A stretch of 13,527 bases of DNA from an uncultured Pseudobdellovibrionaceae bacterium (lineage in GTDB: Bacteria > Bdellovibrionota > Bdellovibrionia > Bdellovibrionales > JAMPXM01), in the NCBI GenBank assembly GCA_934277865.1, contig CAKQVW010000041.1, positions 1 through 13,527 of the forward strand, read 5' to 3'. Both the position numbers and the translations under genes were made by a program. The notes under the pieces were generated by a model. That model was not told the DNA's origin. It saw only the letters and a list, made by a program, of their open reading frames with translations, and made no database searches. Positions 13,018 to 13,527 of the stretch are shown piece by piece; the first letter of the stretch is position 1, and every line of letters begins with the position of its first letter.

Positions 13018-13527
13018 ATGCCCAGTGCTCGAAGTCGAATTTTAAGCAAGAACTTGTCATTCACGATCGCGGCCGTTTTGGTCTCTGGAGCGATTTCGGG
13101 TTGCGCAACGACTCGATCGAAAGTGTGGACAAGTGATTCTGCTCCAGTGGCCTACACGGAAAGCGCCGTGGATCTCACGGATCGTGCTCCCGCTTCGATG
13201 GCGATCCCGCGAGATGTTGAAACCACTCTCGACAATCACTCGATGCGTGCTCAGGCCGATTACCATTTTGCACTGGGCGAAACCTACGCTCTCGAGGGAA
13301 ATCCTGCGAAGGCTGTAGAAGAGTACCGGCTGACTTTGGTTTACGATCAAAATTCGACGACCGTTCGGTTGCGACTTGCAAGCGAATACGTGAAGCAGGG
13401 TATGGTTGCGGAAGCCGTCAACCAGGCAAAGACAGCGATCGAGATGAACCCCAACAGCATCGAAGCTCGCATGCTTCTTGGTGGGTTGTATTCGTCACTT
13501 CGTATGTTCGATGAGGCGATGAAGCAG
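13018..13527 (+). CDS. TPR-repeat lipoprotein (3' truncated by the window edge)
   Basis: 170 residues are visible and the frame runs off the right edge with no stop. A basic start (MPSARSR) and hydrophobic core end in the lipobox ISGC, placing lipidated Cys29 after signal-peptidase II cleavage. This makes it an outer- or inner-membrane lipoprotein. From about residue 79 there are tandem tetratricopeptide repeats: ADYHFALGETYALEGNPAKA (79-98), then RLASEYVKQGMVAEAVNQAK, then RMLLGGLYSSLRMFDEAMKQ at the edge. At least three units begin at roughly 34-residue spacing. TPRs mediate protein binding, so an assembly or scaffolding role in the envelope is likely; the partner is unknown. ATG 13018 has GGAGGG 5 bases upstream, a clear start. 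Confidence 0.85.
   Translation, partial: MPSARSRILSKNLSFTIAAVLVSGAISGCATTRSKVWTSDSAPVAYTESAVDLTDRAPASMAIPRDVETTLDNHSMRAQADYHFALGETYALEGNPAKAVEEYRLTLVYDQNSTTVRLRLASEYVKQGMVAEAVNQAKTAIEMNPNSIEARMLLGGLYSSLRMFDEAMKQ

Overview
The window looks like a chromosomal stretch of a Gram-negative bacterium of moderate GC. A Bdellovibrionota-like (or related deltaproteobacterial-type) host is my best guess. The basis is an envelope-rich gene set, a PhaR-type regulator near a TPR lipoprotein and a GspG-like protein, and many lipoprotein or anchored periplasmic products. This assignment is inference. No rRNA, tRNA, CRISPR array, insertion sequence or integrase is visible. No gene-free gap exceeds 300 bases; the longest is 12054-12305, which holds divergent control sequences.

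Layout: (1) 3-116 is the tail of a redoxin-like protein, meeting a secreted dienelactone hydrolase (113-904, minus) tail to tail inside one CTAG. (2) A membrane-anchored SGNH/GDSL protein (947-2170, plus) converges on the operon below with a 10-base gap. (3) A compact eight-gene minus-strand operon runs from 9097 down to 2181. In transcription order it encodes a ferritin-like di-iron protein, a NodU/CmcH/SxtI-type carbamoyltransferase, a DUF5989/SxtK-like micro-protein, a membrane-anchored SGNH protein, an MBOAT acyltransferase, an asparagine-synthase-like PP-loop ATPase, an unknown coiled-coil protein and an acyl/aminoacyl carrier protein. Most junctions overlap or abut, and a sigma70-like promoter lies just upstream. 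(4) Divergent from it, 9163-10261 encodes a small anchored protein and an HTTM/gamma-carboxylase-like membrane protein. (5) An anchored protein with a degenerate rhodanese-like domain (10216-11304, minus) follows. (6) Next is a PhaR-type regulator (11439-12053, minus) with its own promoter and intrinsic terminator. (7) The window ends with a GspG-like membrane protein (12306-12911, plus) and a TPR lipoprotein that runs off the edge.

The operon is the main point of interest. SGNH + MBOAT + carrier protein is the DltD/DltB/DltC architecture of surface D-alanylation, in which an activated group moves from a cytosolic carrier across the membrane to an envelope acceptor. No DltA-type (ANL) ligase is seen. 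Instead there is a PP-loop enzyme of the asparagine-synthase fold, which also activates carboxylates as adenylates but lacks the usual glutaminase half. With a carbamoyltransferase and a di-iron protein in the same transcript, I infer a small-molecule or envelope decoration pathway. It would make or load an unusual acyl, aminoacyl or carbamoylated group and transfer it to the cell surface. Substrate and product cannot be read from sequence.
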